64,000 nt of DNA from contig JBAMJV010001277.1 in the NCBI GenBank assembly GCA_037951105.1, positions 85,001 through 149,000 of the forward strand. The letters run 5' to 3'. The translations under genes and the position numbers were made by a program. The stretch is from Echinarachnius parma (Eukaryota > Echinodermata > Echinoidea > Clypeasteroida > Echinarachniidae). This document shows, one piece after another, positions 33,373 to 45,270 of the stretch; the first letter of the stretch is position 1; the number at the start of each line of letters is the position of its first letter. The notes under the pieces are model-generated. The model had not been told where the DNA came from and did no database searches. It saw only the letters and a program-made list of their open reading frames with translations.

Positions 33373-33477
33373 GTATGTTTGTCTGTGTTTATGTATGTGT
33401 GTGTGTGTATTTATCTAAAGCTGAAGTGTGTGTATGTGTATGATTATGTCAATAGTCAATACACATTGATGCTAGCT

Positions 33478-33900
33478 AATCTGAGAACACCAGCAGATCT
33501 GTGACAGTAAAGGAGTTAACTTCAATGCCGAGGTATGTTTGTCTGTGTCTATGTCTGTGTGTGTTTGTGTTTGTCTAAAGCATAATTATATGTATGTGTG
33601 TATGTTTGTGATTATGATAGTCAATACACATTGAGGCTAACACCAGCAGATATGTGACAGTAAAGGAGTTAACTTCAGTGCAGATATATGTTTGTGTTTG
33701 TTCGTGTTCTAATGTGCAAGCTTTTGTGTTGGCGGTGTCCGGGGGAAAATTATTTTATTTTGGATTGAAAATACTTTTTATCGTTGAAAGAGGTTGGCAG
33801 CTATGTGTTTATGATCTATGTTTGTTAATGTATGTGTGTCTTGTGTGTGTGTGTGTGAGATCAAGAGTTTCTACACCAACAGAGCTGTGACAGCAAAGGG
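33478..33900 (+). pseudogene. Three decayed copies of the exon 18 3' end
   Basis: ctgagaacaccagcagatct with gttaacttcaatgccgaggt at 33478-33535; caccagcagatatgtgacag with gttaacttcagtgcagat at about 33642-33690; and caccaacagagctgtgacag with caaagggtaatg at about 33873-33905. Each is followed by the TG-rich intron stretch found after exon 18 (gtatgtttgtctgtgt). Spacing about 160, 155 and 230 bp. Confidence 0.9.
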
Positions 33901-33905
33901 TAATG

Positions 33906-36684
33906 ACGTACATTTATCTGTATGGCTATTTTTGTTTGTGCATGTATGGCCAAAAATGACCAGTGGTCTGCAGTCTGGAGTGTGCTTTAGGCCACTGCAC
34001 TTGTCCAGCACGAGCACCAGTGCATAGCACACCGACGCCTGTAGTAATCTTCAAGATTGAAGTACACGGGTCTACCACGAAGAAGAAGAAAAGAATTATA
34101 ATTTTGCCAAACGTTTCTTGATAAATGTCGATGACTGTGTGTATGTTGTGTTGTGAGTCTGTGAAATGCCCTATAACAATATTCCATGAAAGTTGAAATC
34201 ATTCAGTACCTGCTGTTTTTTCTTGTGAAAAACTGGGGGTGAATTAGAATTTAGCAGTGAATCGAGAAGCGCATTAATGACATTTCAGCACTGAGATTTG
34301 CGTAGAACGATTTTCAATAGGACGAGAATGGAATATAGTTATTTACGGTTATATCTTGTATGTTTTAAACATCTGAATAACTGACCTGAAGTTCTTCCAG
34401 CGCTTTAAAGCACATCTGCAGTGCCTAGCTATGGGCCACAGTGCCTAGCTATAGGCCACATGCTTAATCATGTAATAATGAGTTAAAGTACAGAGGAGGC
34501 TGGTAGTCCTCGTGTGTTAAACTTCTATTATCCATTCCATTTAAACTGTTTGTCTCCTGTCTGTGTGTGTGCTTTGTGGAAGATAAATGTGCCTTGATGC
34601 CTTTGTGATAACATATATCCTGAATATTGAAACTATTTATCAGGGATGCCAATTTCAGGCAGAAGGCTCTGGGCTGGTTTTCAATTCAATACTTAGATTA
34701 AGTTAGAAATTTACTTAGCATTTTTCTAGGTTGAGAATTTGCATTTAAATCACTTCTTTTTTTTAGACTTTTAGACTAAATATACTATTTGAAGACATTA
34801 TGGCATCAAATTTTTGATACAATTTTCAGTAGATTAATCAATCAAATCGCAATTTTGGCTTAAGTATGGAATTGTATACCTCCCCTGGTCACATAGAAAT
34901 TCAGACTCACCTGTACCATTTTGCACACAAATCAGGTAATGTAACTCGATTTTTAGGCTCACAAGTCACAACTTGGCGCTCTCTGGTATCCCTGTAAATA
35001 CAATCCACTGCAATTAAACATTACTTGTATTTTTTTTCATTTGTCATCTCGTATTCATTTTGAAGAATAGATCCGTCCCGCCTTAGGTGCTTGAAGGATG
35101 AAATGTGATAATTGTACACCATAAAGAAATGTGGAACAAATCAACAATATCGCTCATTTTGTAAATAAAAGAAAAATATTGTCTCATTTTATGCATGCAA
35201 ACCAATATTCAAAGTGATTTGTATTGATTGTATGCAATGCTGCTTTGGGCTAATGTGTAATCTCATATCCATCACCTTTTGGTTTACAATAATGTTCTGG
35301 ACATTATCCAATTAATGATGATAGATACCATGTTTAGTATTGACATGCTAGTCTATTAACAAAGTGATATATAATTCATCAGATTACTATGTATTATCTC
35401 CCAAGCACTGGCTTAAACAATAAATGAAAAATTGTCCGAACACTGCTAGTCAAAAGGAAATTCACATGCCCAAATATGCATTTACTTTGAATTACTGTCT
35501 GTTCCAGATTGTTCTCATTCAGACCAGAAAACACATTTTCCTGTATTCCCAAATATAATGGCAATGTTTAGATTTATATAGCGACTATATATTTGATTGA
35601 TAATAATCTCGATAAAGCATTCTCAATTATCACTCTGTTTCATCGGACACACACTCACAATCATTCCTCACATGACGTGCACTCTCTACTCCCTGGGGAG
35701 CAAAGCATTCTGGCAGCCATACCGGCACACTGGCACGAATCCGATCTAACTTTGACTTGCCCTAGGCAATTTGGCAAGCGCACCCAGTACAGTAACATTG
35801 ACATTCACTCGGGAGTACTTTAAATGACAGCTTGTGAGTGGGACGAGAGGAGAGTTCTGATGAAAGGGAAATATGAATTTCCTCCTTGTTAATAAATAGT
35901 TGATCATAAAAGTGATTATGTTCAGCATAGGTGCATGTAACTCAGTTGGTAGATAATTTTAACAAGTTTTTTTCTCATTCAACTTTTTGTAGAGCTCTGG
36001 TTTTATGTTATTTGGTTTTATTTAATTTGATTTATTTTCCACATTTTGAAAAACATATATACAGTATGTACACAGTGAATATTCAAATTAAACTGCACAG
36101 ATTTTTCGTGGTAAATTGTCCTAATTTTGCATTTCTACATACATACATGTATAACATACTAAATGCTTTTTTTTTAAACATTTTTTTTCTGAGCTTATCC
36201 AGACAGACATACTCTCTTTTATTTGTTTAGTTAGTATTTGATAATACTTTTGAATTGCATTACTTACCAAGCATAATAACAATCAATGATTAATGATTTC
36301 AATTTGAATTAGACAAGCAGTGAAAAGGAGTTCCTGATAAATAATTCAATATTTGGATTCCACCTTTCATCATGTAGTTGTTGCTATGTCTGACAAACCT
36401 CAGGCAAGATATCGGGTTGCCAGGAACAACCTTTGTCAATATTGCACTAATATTTATTGCAATGGGTGTATAGAATACATTGATGATTGATTATGAAATA
36501 GAATATTCAATGCCAGATTTAAACAAATAATAGTTTGTAAGTATATTAAAATATAAGTGTTGCTTGTGTCAAAATGATTTAAAAACTAGAACAAATTAAT
36601 TATTTTGTATTGGAAATAATACAAAAAAAAGAAAAAGCTTGAAATGAAACGAGAGTTTTACTATCCGTCAGTAACACGTTTTAC
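33906..36684. other. Long stretch without recognised gene
   Basis: AT-rich unique DNA, formally intronic to PPP1R21. A direct pair cagtgcctagctat(a/g)gg occurs at about 34420-34455. No exon was recognised. Confidence 0.45.
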
Positions 36685-36830
36685 TGTATGGTATGTGTGA
36701 TTGTGCGGTATGTGTGACTAAGCGGTATGAGTGACGATACGGTATGTGTACCTACGTACCATTTCATAGCCGCGCCCCTTCCTATGGAAATGTGTGTATA
36801 AAAGGCGATTACTCTGCCAATGTATGCTCT
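36685..36830 (+). promoter_or_regulatory. Four 17-bp repeats upstream of a TATA-like box
   Basis: Four exact-length 17-bp units built on cggtatgtgtgac (36685-36752) are followed 45 bp later by TATAAAAGG (36797-36805). This resembles an iterated activator site and core promoter, but no gene is recognised downstream, so function is inference. Confidence 0.35.
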
Positions 36831-38985
36831 GCATCCCCACAAAATGCTTTAGAATTTATGTATTTGCCCATAAATCCCCTGTAGAGATATTAGTTTTTAT
36901 TATAATTTATTACAAATTTTGAGGAAAAAAACGACGACTACGAATAAACATTATTGCCCTATTGATGCTGGTATGCTTTAGTACTCCAGGAATTGTTCGT
37001 GTCTGGGTTAGGAAGCAAATAGCACTTGACACAATTCCCCAATTGCAAGTATGTGGTGTCAATACAGATTAGAATGATATATGACCCAGTTTTTTCCCAT
37101 ATGGTCAATCAAAAAAAAAAAGGAAAAATGATGAACAGACTATATAAATTTAGATTGCACGGAGCTGCACGAGGCTGTGGGCCGTTCCATTTGTAGGTGG
37201 AGGGTAGATGTAAGTTATGTGGGTTATTGGATCATGTAGGTCACGCCATAAGTAGGTGACTTCCTTCCCCCCTAGGTCTGCGATGGTTGGATCCAATGAA
37301 GCTGATAGAAAGGCCGCTATGGGACACAAGCTAGAGAGAACCCACCCCCCTCGCTGACGTCACAGACTTTGGGGAATTACTTGCCACTGCTTCTAGAGTT
37401 AATAAGTTGCCGGCGCGTGCAAATTAAACACAGGAAGTTTTTCGAAGTGGAAGTTTCTTTTCCAATCACAGGCGTGGTTCCGTTAATATCCGCACACGTT
37501 AGATGTTTGCCGTTCGTTATCTCTATAACATAATTAAGGGATTTTGGCAAGGTTTTTTAACTTTTTCGCCGAATTTCCTTATTTGGAGAAGATTCAGAGG
37601 TCTGATATGCCGAGTTAGAGGACTTCTCTTCAGTAATGACATTTCTTGCAGATGGACTACTTCGGTGACACACTAATTTGGTCTGTCAGAGGTCTGCTGG
37701 CATCGCCACAAGATAAAATGTTATTGCCGCTATTTCTACCCTGATTATTGCGCATGTCTGGCAGATTACGAACCTTTACGAACCTTTCTGTGCCAAGCGG
37801 GGGTACCTTTAGCGCCCTGTCGCCGCCCTTTCGAGACCTTTTTCGTCGGGTGCTATGAAGCTGCATCGAGCGACACTTTAGGGTCGCATGCTACCCAGAC
37901 TTCTGCTGCCCTTATCACAAAGATGTGTATTTCTAGGTCATTGCTTATGTATCGTCCTATTTCTGCTGTGGCAGCCGTTAGGATCTGGGTAAATAAGTTT
38001 TCCAGGATAAATTGCATTCATTAATCCTCATTCTCTTTTCCTAATTGCAGCCTTGAATGTTTCTGGGTCAGCACCTATTCCCCCCATACATTGGATAGCC
38101 ATTAGTGTCTCGCTAGACCTATTTTCTCCCCACAACAAATTGCTTTTCATGAATCCTTCCCCCTGTTCTCCTGTTCAAATCATGAAGCTTTCTGGGCCAA
38201 TGCCTACTTTCCAAACCGCTATCACGAACCCCCTGTCTGGGACGATGAATCACTTTCGTCAACCAGTCCGTTTCACTTTTGGTTGCACGTGAACACATGT
38301 TCATCACTCATTCCAATATTAACTCGGCAATGTTTGAATTTGCATTCGATCCCAAGTGCCTGGTAAAACTTTCTTTTCCCCCCAGCCTTCATTTTTTATT
38401 TATTAATTTGTACCCCATGTGCACATCTGCTGCTGAGCAGTAACCAAATGTAGGACGTGCCTGTATGTGGGCCGTGTGTTTCTATCACTCCCCGCATGTT
38501 CAGCCAGTCGTACAACGGTGTTAGCTGCCATTTCATGCCCCAGTTAATACCTCTATCACATCCCGCCTCTTCCCTACCCTACATCAGGCCGGCTTGAAAT
38601 TAATCTGCGAGTCATGTTCCCCAAACAAATTGACCTAACTGTGTTTCTGGGTGCCTCGAGGCCTATTTCTGGAGCTATACTGGCACATTTCGCAGAACAG
38701 GCATAATGCTAATATTTTTTCGAACACTTTTGCAATATTTGTAGACGGTTTTTATATGGACGCGGAAATTGGAAGAGAATTTTCTCGTAGCCTCTTTGAG
38801 ACTCCCGATAATGAAGCCCTTGATGTAAAAAATGGGTTATTATTACTAATAAAATTGGTGTAGAGGACTTGAGATGAGAACTGTAGACTTTCTTCAAGGA
38901 CGCATATCAAGGTCATGCTAAATAGGTTTATTACACTTCATCATGTTGAATTTGATTTTATCAGTCAAGCATTTACCCTGACAAC
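36831..38985. other. More GC-balanced region without recognised gene
   Basis: From about 37140 to 38640 the base composition is more balanced than around it, with loosely repeated phrases such as tttctgggtcagcacctatt and tttctgggccaatgcctact. Open frames here show no family similarity. Confidence 0.4.
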
Positions 38986-39280
38986 ATGACTTCAGTAACA
39001 ACCGCTCATTATCTGAGATATCTCGAGCCCACTCCACAACGGGCTAAACAAGAAAAATCTCAGCTACGAAAACACCGAATAGCAATCTTGCAGCCTACTT
39101 ATTCTACAATGGCTTCCGTTAATATGTGGATCGGCGAACCAGGCGTACCGCCGAATGAAGAGAATGCAAGAGGGGTTAATTTGGTTAGAGATAATGTGTG
39201 TTATCTAGGTCACATCTGCAGTTGTGATTAAGAGCGTGTGATGGAGCTCTGCATTGTAGCAAGTGACATCAAATGAAAAA
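38986..39280. other. Unrecognised open stretch
   Basis: An 81-codon plus-strand frame (38986-39231) begins at an ATG and lacks low-complexity character, but I recognise no family and no splice context. Probably chance. Confidence 0.25.
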
Positions 39281-40300
39281 CTGCAATCACTCATCCCAAA
39301 AGACCCAAATTCACAAAGAGCTACGAGTGCATAAGAGCTTTCATGAATAAAAAAGTGGATTTCAGGGGTGAGATGGAAGAGCTGCCAGTGTTCTAGTATT
39401 TCTGAGAGTTTCCAGCTTGATGAAATATGAATGTTATAATCCACTTTTCTTTGCCTTTTTGAGTATTAAAGAGAGAATACAGCAGACACCACAAGCAACC
39501 ATTATCTCAAATCCACAAATAGCTATTAACCCCTTGACTACGAGAACCGGGTGGGTTGTGTACAAAGTCTATGGAGATTTCAGAATCTCGTAGTGAACGG
39601 GTTAATGGATTTGAGATGAAAGCTTCCATAATTCCTTTTCCCTTAATCTTCAGGATGAAAGCAAGTACAGGAACACTTAAAAATCTGACCCAGTTGACCC
39701 CAAATCACAAAGAACTTCCTCTACGTGTGTATAAATGATATCATATTTAATACTGTGAATTTTCTAATGATTATTTTCCTTATCGTTATTGCGGAAAACA
39801 ACAACAATCATTCAAACAATCTCTTAACACTGACCCAATTTCACCATAGAACTTATTGTGCAATCATTCATTTCTTTAACTTTCATAATAGAGCGGGAAA
39901 CTTGTACAGCAATCATTCCAAAAATCTCTAACCACAGACCCAATTTTATTAAAGAACTATAGTACTAGTGTATGGAAGTGTTCATATTTACAACTGAATT
40001 TTAATCGCCTTTTGTAAAGAGTGTGATAACCCAGAATCTCCATTGTGTAATATTTTAAGTAGAACTTCTTTTGTGTTTATGAAAGCATCTAATACAAAAA
40101 TACAAAAAGATCTGCTATTTATATTCATGAAAACTTTTATGTTTCTAGCTATAAGAAAATGAAAAAGGATGGCTTTGTGTTTAAATATAAACAACATGTA
40201 CAATTCTATATTAAACAATGGATATGAGCTGCTTTTGTATCCAAATATAAAAGCTTCCATGTATAGTACTATAGAATTACAAATAAATGAATTTCACAAA
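39280..40300. repeat. Degenerate long-period tandem repeat
   Basis: The phrase acccaaattcacaaagaac and variants (gaccccaaatcacaaagaac, gacccaatttcaccatagaa, gacccaattttattaaagaa) recurs at irregular 100-400 bp intervals with shared flanks. Strongly diverged. Confidence 0.55.
39536..39605. mobile_element. Small TTAACCC MITE (family E), copy 1
   Basis: TTAACCCCTTGACTACGAGA to TAGTGAACGGGTTAA with internal gtacaaagtctatgg. About 70 bp, TTAA both ends, short CCC/GGG termini: piggyBac-type design. Confidence 0.85.
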
Positions 40301-42540
40301 CCCCCTTTTTTATTTACCTTTAGAGAGAATAAGAGTAGGTGGGTAGTTATTTCACCCACGGTATTCCAGCCGAACAAATGCGGAAAATCAGATTATTTGA
40401 TTACATACAAATCTCGGAATGTCATTAGGTCATGTATTAAGGTTACCAAATAAAGCTTTTCGACATTCAAATACAAAGTGGGTCGCTTTATCCTTTTATT
40501 AGAATAAATTTATTGTTCTATATGTGGGGATTTGTATTGATTGATCATGTACGAGGGGTAGGCTTTGTCTCCCCACCTCATTTCGTGACCCATTTTTAGA
40601 AATTATTATTGCTTTTAGTTTCCCTATATCTGGTATTTTGCTGCTTTTATTGGCCTACTTAGATGAATATATTGAAAGTTCAAGGCTTTCTTTGTTTGTT
40701 TGTATTCAAAAAATAAAAACCAAATTTTTAGAAAGAAATTATATCTCTTTTTCTCACACTGCCTTTTTTCTAAATTTTTTTTTTTACACAAGGTGTCCCA
40801 TAAAACAAATATACTGGTGTACTCTTTGTGTGTAAATGTATGAAGAACATACAGCCATGATATATGTTTTGTTTTAGTAAGGTACCAGTTCCAACTAGAT
40901 ACGTTTAACAGGGGAGAAATCAGATTTTTTATTTTCAGGAGATACTTTTCAATCATAACTAACATACTTGCGCAGGAAAGCCTGCATGAGTATTCACTAA
41001 GGTGACTTCTGTGATTACCCAGAGCTATATAATGTACTACAGGGCATTCCAAGGGTTAAAATTCCATTACCCCACTTTTTTTGTTTGTTCACAGGTAATT
41101 TTGATGTTACTAGAGGATGAAATTAGACTGTAGGTAATCTTACAATTCTGATTTTATTGGATTGATAAATCTGCAATATGACAACCTGATACATTTTTGC
41201 AATGTTCCTTTATATAATGTTACCAGTCTTTTTTCATGCTCCTTTTGGTGTATCTCTCGTCCTTTACTTGAAGCAGTTTGATCTATATATTATTATCTGC
41301 ACTCTTTAATATTGAACATAAAATGCACCGAAAAAGGTAAACTGGAGCAAACAGTTCTAGGCAATTGTCTTGGTCCCGTTCGGGGGAAATTAAATTCACG
41401 CCGCCGCGGCGGCATCCAATTTCGGTCGCTCGTTAAAAAGAATCTAGCTGATTATCGGCAAAGTGTGTTTCACGGCCGCAGGCTCGTATTTGCCCCCAAC
41501 AATGTGCAGACAACCAGACAATTGATATTGCGCCTTGGGCTTATTAACCCTACAATTACCACGGGCACAAACGTGTCAATTGCCTTATCACGATTTGTTA
41601 TCGAGAAGGGAATACGATCCTTAATAAACAATGCCTTGCATGCATAATAAATACACACAAATGAGCATGAGGGGAGATTTAGTTGAATACGCCCATATGA
41701 CATATTTATTAGAATAAAATATATTTTAAAGATTTTTTGAATAGATTATTTAACATATTTCCATTAGAAAAGCTTTTTAAGAATTTAATAAGAAAATAAT
41801 AGAAACCTTTCATATACACACACATGCACATATGCAAACACACTGGGGAAAGTTGAGTTTCACGACTGGTTAATCCATGGAATATATATTTATTGTTTTC
41901 TATATTTTGATATTAAAAAAATTATAAGAATTTGTCACTCCTCCATATGATGACAAAATATTATTAAAAATTGTCTATTTGGTGCAACATCATGGCTCAA
42001 AATAATTTGTAATAGAGTAAACACATTTCAATTAGCTAGCAAAATGAGAAGTGATGGTAGCCTCCCACCCCCACAATTAAAAAAAGAACAAAAACAAAAA
42101 TATGGGCGATACTGTTATCCAAACTGGGTTGGGAGACAAAAACGTGTTTTGATTTCAGAAGGCAGTGAAAAGCCGCTGACATAGATATAATTATATAGAT
42201 TTGTCTATGGCCTGAATCCTACAAGGTAGACCTCACTAAGAAGTCCGAAGGATATGTTGCCAGGCATAGAGGTCATTGATTAACCTACATTTCCCGAGTG
42301 CATTTATGGGGAGACTAGTGGCCAATCGCCACTCTGCGATGCAGTGCCGTGCGCGCGTAGGTATTTGCTTGCGCCCCGAGTCTTTTCGATGTGTGTATTA
42401 TGATTATCGCATAAATAAACATCGCTCACAGTGTGTACAAACATATGTGTGATTGAATCATCAAACAGTTTTCCCATGATTGGGATTTAGAGCGCAATAT
42501 GGAATTAGATGACACAGAGATTGGATATTGTATAGATTGT
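40301..42540. other. Stretch without recognised gene, with GC-balanced islands
   Basis: AT-rich with two islands: 41340-41650 (including the palindrome gccgccgcggcggc) and 42150-42450. A 111-codon frame at 41312-41647 matches no family I know. Nothing else recognised. Confidence 0.4.
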
Positions 42541-43470
42541 TACTTTCAAACCTGTGTTTAGTGTCTACCTATTTTACTTTGACTCTGCTGGCTGCTCTGT
42601 GTAGCAGAGGATCTCTTTTGAGTTTGAAATTGCATTGCATGCCCTAATAATTTGTTGTTTTTTAATGCCATTGTTTCCATAATGTCCTTGGTCAGGTTTC
42701 AGTGCTTGGCTAATATTTAATTAATATTTATCGCACGTTGACTCCCCTGGCTCATATTCACGGTAGAATCCCTGCTGGGTTTTAGATTGCATTGCATGCT
42801 CTAATAACTTCTTCTTCTTTTTTTTGGTGCTAGTACATGTACATTGTACTAACTTAGGACCAAGGCTTGGCTAATTGTTCATATGACTTTTATAATTATT
42901 ATTATAATTATAATAATAATTATTATTATAATGATTATTTTAATTACTATAGTTAATATTATGATTATAATTAGTAATATCTATAACACTTCCACTCTTC
43001 AGGCTTCTCTGCCCAGTAGAATCTCTGCTGGGTTTAAGATTGCATTGCATGCCCTAATAACTTGTATCATTATTTGTATTTCTTGCTATTACGTTATGCT
43101 AGCTTTGGATCAAGACTTAGATAATAATTAATATCTATCACACCTCCACTCCCTTGGCTTGACTGCACAAAAGTAATAGAGAATGTCTGATGAGTTTTTA
43201 ATTTACATCAATGCATGCTCTAATAATTTGTTTTAGCCCATGTATTGTTCTAGCTGTCGTGTTTATGCTTGGCTAATAACAATTAATATAATTACATTAT
43301 GACTCAACAGGCTTCTCTGCACAGTAGAATCTCTGCTGCACATATTATTATTATTGTTGTTAATGCATTGTTCCTGCATATGATCAAGGATATTAAGAAT
43401 ATTTCAAATCTATCACACATTGACTCCCCGCCATTGTAGAACCTCTGCTGAGATTAGGATTTGGGGCCAC
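42540..43470. repeat. Degenerate tandem array, about 120-160-bp units
   Basis: Repeats of tctgctgggttt, attgcattgcatg, ccctaataacttg, cttggctaat, atttatcgcac, gactccc and gtagaatctctgctgg in order at least five times. Includes (TTA)n near 42889-42965. Confidence 0.75.
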
Positions 43471-43884
43471 CTAATTCTGATTTAGGTCCAAATTAAAAAT
43501 TAAAAAAATCTCCCTTTCATTGCCTAACAAAAGTTTATTTCTATTGTATGAATGAATGAAGTTACTACCACTGAACTTATTAATATGCTCATAGTTTGAC
43601 ACTCATAGTTTGACACTGAGAGGTTGAGGAACTAACAAACTCTTACAACTTACTAATTATCAAATAGTCTCATGTTTTATGCCTATTTCCCCAATGTATT
43701 AATTAGTTAATTCATTTATTTATGTATTTGTTATTTTTGAGGTGTTGTTGACAAGAAATCACTTGTACCGTATATTATATTTTTATTTTGTATTTCTTTC
43801 AAATTCAAACTAAAAATTAACTACAAAATACACAGCTACAATTCATAAACACCAAGTTCATTGAAAGTAAATTGACTGAAGCCT

Positions 43885-44458
43885 TTAAAGGGATAGTTGA
43901 GTTCTGGTAGAGAGAGTACAGTTTTAGTCAAACTGAATTGTAGTAACCAAAACATGCACCATTACATTACAATCTAATAATTATAACTCCATCATGCTCA
44001 AAAGGAATACAACAATTACAAACGACTAAGTAAACAGCCTGTTATCATTCAAAAAGAGCTGTTTAAACTAAAGAGGGCGCTTTCAAACAATTCATTTGTT
44101 TAAACCATTTAAAATAACATATTGTGCATGTGATGTTTTGTCTAAATAGTGATAATATAGAGAGATAATCAACAACTATCTAAAAACCTCTTTGAAATTT
44201 TGTGAAAAGAGGAAGCATTTTAAAACGAATTTCAACGGCTGGTTCAGAATTCTCTAATAAACCTTGGGCCCCAGCTTTATTACAAATTGTTATATTTATG
44301 GATATTTCAGCCGTCTCTGAACCGATTTTGATCAAACAAAGATGATTTTATTATTTTAATATTATGCTCTTTCAAATTTTACACTCAGTTTTTCATTACC
44401 TCACAACAAAAAAAAGGAGTCTAGCGCCCTCTCTACCAAAACTCAACTATCCCTTTAA
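43885..44458. mobile_element. TTAA-flanked MITE family C, copy 2
   Basis: Begins TTAAAGGGATAGTTGAG and ends CTCAACTATCCCTTTAA, a near-perfect terminal inverted repeat. The interior is homologous to 8166-8683. Confidence 0.88.
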
Positions 44459-44519
44459 TATAATGATGATTGAAATGAATCAAAAGACTATGGAAAATGC
44501 TTGTCAATTTTGTGGCCAA

Positions 44520-45270
44520 TAAAATTTGATCAGTGTTGTGACCTATTAAACTTGATTCCCAGATCGTCCTAGACCTGCCTTAATAGAAGTCAAGTATATA
44601 CGTGTGGGCAAGGCTGGCTTTGACCAAGTTCTGTTTTGTTATGTAGTGTCTGCCCTAGTATACTAAGTCAAGTACACCATGTTTGTATTGGTAAACGTGC
44701 ATCTAAAGGGTACCACCACCCAAGAATAATATCCTTTAAAAAGAATTGTAACATTTTTAGTAGTCCATTCCACCAAAAAGTTTAGAAAAATATGTTTCCA
44801 GAAAAAATGCCCTTTCATAGACATCAAGTATACCATGATTGGACCGATTGGATCTGAACTGTTTCGTAATGTGTGCCCTATCATGGCGTCAAGTATACCA
44901 TGTTTGGATGGTCACAGTCAAAGCATGCATTGACCAAGTTCTGAATCGTCATGTAATGTTTGCCCTATCTTGATGATGGAAGTCAAGGATTCCATGTTTT
45001 GAAAGGTAAGGCAAGCATTGATCAAGGTCTGATCTGTTACGTAATGTTTGCCTCATTAAAGAAGTCAAGTATATGTCATGTTTGCGATTGGGTTAGTAAT
45101 TGGATGGGCAAGGTGAGCTGTGACCAAATTCTGAACTGTTACGTAATCAGCATCCTATAATGGAAGTCAAGTATTTCAGTTTTGGTGATTGGCTTGTAAT
45201 TGGTTCAAATGACAAGCGTTGACTGGGTTCTGAATCATTATGTAATGATTGCAATTTGCAAAGGTGTTGT
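44520..45270. repeat. Degenerate tandem array, about 110-bp units
   Basis: Units share gaagtcaagtat, accatgtttg, ttgaccaagttctgaa, tgttacgtaatg and tttgccctat. About six to seven units, interrupted near 44700-44820 by sequence matching other repeats (ggtaccaccacccaagaata; agtagtccattcca). Confidence 0.8.

Noticed and set aside
40624-41052. Minus-strand 142-codon frame
   Set aside because: Lys/Asn/Phe-rich translation of AT-rich DNA. No domain, no splice or promoter context.
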